Source of the DNA: Pyxidicoccus trucidator
Lineage (GTDB): Bacteria; Myxococcota; Myxococcia; Myxococcales; Myxococcaceae
NCBI RefSeq assembly: GCF_010894435.1
Contig: NZ_JAAIXZ010000009.1
Span: 1 to 64,000 of the forward strand
Length of the DNA: 64,000 nt
Direction: 5' to 3'
Numbering within the stretch: position 1 is the first letter of the stretch; every line of letters begins with the position of its first letter. This document shows, piece after piece, positions 62,675-64,000 of this stretch. Under the pieces are notes generated by a model that saw only the letters and a program-made list of their open reading frames with translations, did no database searches and was not told the origin of the DNA. The translations under genes were made by a program, and so were the position numbers.

Positions 62675-63877
62675 TCACTCCACCGCGGCCTGGCGGCGGC
62701 GGAAGCGCCGCACCTTCTCCACCAGGGTGTCGGGCATCACCGCCTTGGCGCCGTTGCGCAGCTCTCGCGCCAGCTCCTCGGAGCGGGTGAACCAGCGCCC
62801 GGCCCAGGCGTCACCGTGCACGCGCACGGACACCGTGTGCCGCTGCTTCGTCACCCAGTCGGACTTGTACGTCTCCGTGCCCCGGAGGAAGTCGTACTCG
62901 GTGAGACCGGACGCCAGCGCGTCGCGGAACGTCTCGCCCACCAGCACCAGGCCCACGCTGCGGTTGCGCCACTCCGGGTCATACCCGGACTGGAAGTACA
63001 CGAAGCTGTCGCGGTGGAGAATGCCGTACACCGACGCCACGGCCCGGCCGCCCACCTTCATCGTGTACATGCGCAGCCGGCCCCGCTCGGCCAGGAACTG
63101 CGTGGCATCCCGGTGGAACGCCTCCACGCCCGTGCCCTTGATTCCCTGCGAGCCGCCGTCCGCGGCCCACCGCGCCGAGTGCAGCCGGAAGAAGTCCGTC
63201 AGCGGCCCGGCCAGCTCGCCCGGCGCCTCCGTGCGCTCAATCCGGTAGCCCTCCTGCTTCTCCAGCCACTTGCGCCGCCGCAGGAAGTTGTCGCGCCGGC
63301 CCGTGCGCTTGAGGAACGCGTCGAACGGCTCCTTCGCGTCCAACGTGTCGTACGGGCACACGTAGCGCGCCGCCACGCGGACGTCTCCACCGGAGAACAC
63401 CTCGCGCAGCACGTCCACCGTGGGCGAGCCCTCACGCAGGTCCGTGAGGTCCAGCACGTCCCACTCGTCGCGCAGCGCGTACAGCATCCGCGCGAAGGCG
63501 TGGGCCACGTCCCGCTCGTGGCCGCGCTTCGCCACCACGTCCAGGTAGTCGCTGCCCACGTGCGTCTCGCCCAGGAAGCTCAGGCGCCGCACCGGCACGC
63601 CCGTCACGCCCCGGTACTCCACGGAGAGCGGCAGCAACCCCACCAGCGCGCCCGTCCTGTCCCGCGCGGTGAGCACCAGCGGACGCCGGTTCGTGGCGAT
63701 GCGCCGGCACCAGGGGTAGAGCCACTCCCAGGCGTTGAAGGGGCCCGCGTCGCTCGCGTCGAGCAGTGCGTCCCACTCCGCCCGCATGCCCGCCAGCGTG
63801 GAGGGGTTGCCCACGGCCCCCACCTCCAGCCACTGCGCCGCACGCGGCCCCTGCGTCAGCTCTTCCTCGCGAATCAC
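62675..63877 (-). CDS. CelD/BcsL-type GNAT (exopolysaccharide-associated)
   Basis: A 400-aa acetyltransferase-fold protein of the Acetyltransf_6 (CelD/FemAB-like) group, often found in exopolysaccharide gene clusters. Support: GPFNAWEWLYPWCRRI and PLVLTARDRTGALVGLLPL near the start, and the second GNAT half with RLRMYTMKVGGRAVASVYG, YFQSGYDPEWRN and SVGLVLVGETFRDALASGLTEYDFLRGTETYK. There is no signal peptide. It may acylate a sugar or transfer an amino acid. It is upstream-adjacent to the partial gene at the window edge, 52 bp away. Confidence 0.82.
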   Translation of the reverse strand: MIREEELTQGPRAAQWLEVGAVGNPSTLAGMRAEWDALLDASDAGPFNAWEWLYPWCRRIATNRRPLVLTARDRTGALVGLLPLSVEYRGVTGVPVRRLSFLGETHVGSDYLDVVAKRGHERDVAHAFARMLYALRDEWDVLDLTDLREGSPTVDVLREVFSGGDVRVAARYVCPYDTLDAKEPFDAFLKRTGRRDNFLRRRKWLEKQEGYRIERTEAPGELAGPLTDFFRLHSARWAADGGSQGIKGTGVEAFHRDATQFLAERGRLRMYTMKVGGRAVASVYGILHRDSFVYFQSGYDPEWRNRSVGLVLVGETFRDALASGLTEYDFLRGTETYKSDWVTKQRHTVSVRVHGDAWAGRWFTRSEELARELRNGAKAVMPDTLVEKVRRFRRRQAAVE

Positions 63878-63929
63878 CGCCCGTCCTCCCGGAGGGACGG
63901 ACGTCCCTCCCCTTTCCCCTGTGGCCTGC

Positions 63930-64000
63930 TCAACCCGCGCGCTTCTTCGTCCGACGGTCCGACTTCAGTGCCTCGCGCACCGCCGCCGCCACGTCCGCCA
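63930..64000 (-). CDS. C-terminal end of an unidentified gene (cut by window edge)
   Basis: The last 23 codons of a minus-strand gene ending in a TGA at 63932-63930. The visible tail reads VREALKSDRRTKKRAG, a basic end with coding-like third positions. This is too little to name. It lies 52 bp upstream of the CelD-like gene, so it is probably in the same exopolysaccharide-type operon. Confidence 0.6.
   Translation of the reverse strand, partial: ADVAAAVREALKSDRRTKKRAG

Overview
The window is a high-GC, densely coded bacterial chromosome segment that fits a myxobacterium of the Myxococcaceae (Myxococcus, Corallococcus or Pyxidicoccus type). Reasons are the GC-rich third codon positions with long antisense ORFs, many GTG/TTG starts, many secreted lipoproteins, an eukaryote-like Ser/Thr kinase and one-off multidomain regulators. 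The genus is an inference; no rRNA or tRNA gene was seen.

Layout. 1-5.0 kb, minus strand: a str-type ribosomal block (rpsL, rpsG, fusA, tuf), with a near-consensus promoter before rpsL and a strong intrinsic terminator between rpsG and fusA, preceded by rimI and a SurA-like chaperone gene. 5.1-15.2 kb, plus strand: a DnaJ-type co-chaperone, a HEAT-repeat protein, a hybrid histidine kinase, argS, a PlsB-type acyltransferase, a small lipoprotein and a CPBP protease. 15.2-25.6 kb: mixed envelope and hydrolase genes, including a membrane-anchored subtilase, an apparently dead alpha/beta hydrolase, a peptidoglycan amidase, an RlmI-type methyltransferase and a HAD phosphatase. 25.7-28.1 kb: CorA, a hydrolase and an AhpD-like selenoprotein. 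28.1-34.4 kb, minus strand: a VWA/ARPP-like gene pair, lipoproteins, a dipeptidase and a kinase with a degenerate active site.

34.8-39.6 kb, plus strand: thiS-thiG-thiE and a membrane-protein operon with DUF4129/DUF4350-like members. 39.6-45.2 kb, minus strand: a five-gene exopolysaccharide operon (deacetylase, flippase, hexapeptide acyltransferase, two glycosyltransferases). 45.5-59.7 kb: the System I cytochrome c maturation genes, ccmABCDEFG and then ccmH-ccmI, separated by about 7.3 kb. That separating segment carries a zinc-ribbon membrane protein, a secreted esterase, an array of five 15-bp palindromes, and a three-gene module (peptidoglycan-binding protein, metzincin-like protease, secreted protein). 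59.7-64 kb: a zinc-finger membrane protein, a GH43-like lipoprotein and an exopolysaccharide-type GNAT.

The best discovery candidate is at 27483-28103. An in-frame UGA sits exactly at the resolving-cysteine position of an AhpD-type C-x-x-C-x3-H site. It is followed, 11 nt later, by a perfect hairpin with a GGUC apical loop, as in bacterial SECIS elements. Second is the five-copy palindrome array at 53132-53289. All functional statements rest on reading motifs by eye; no database search was run.
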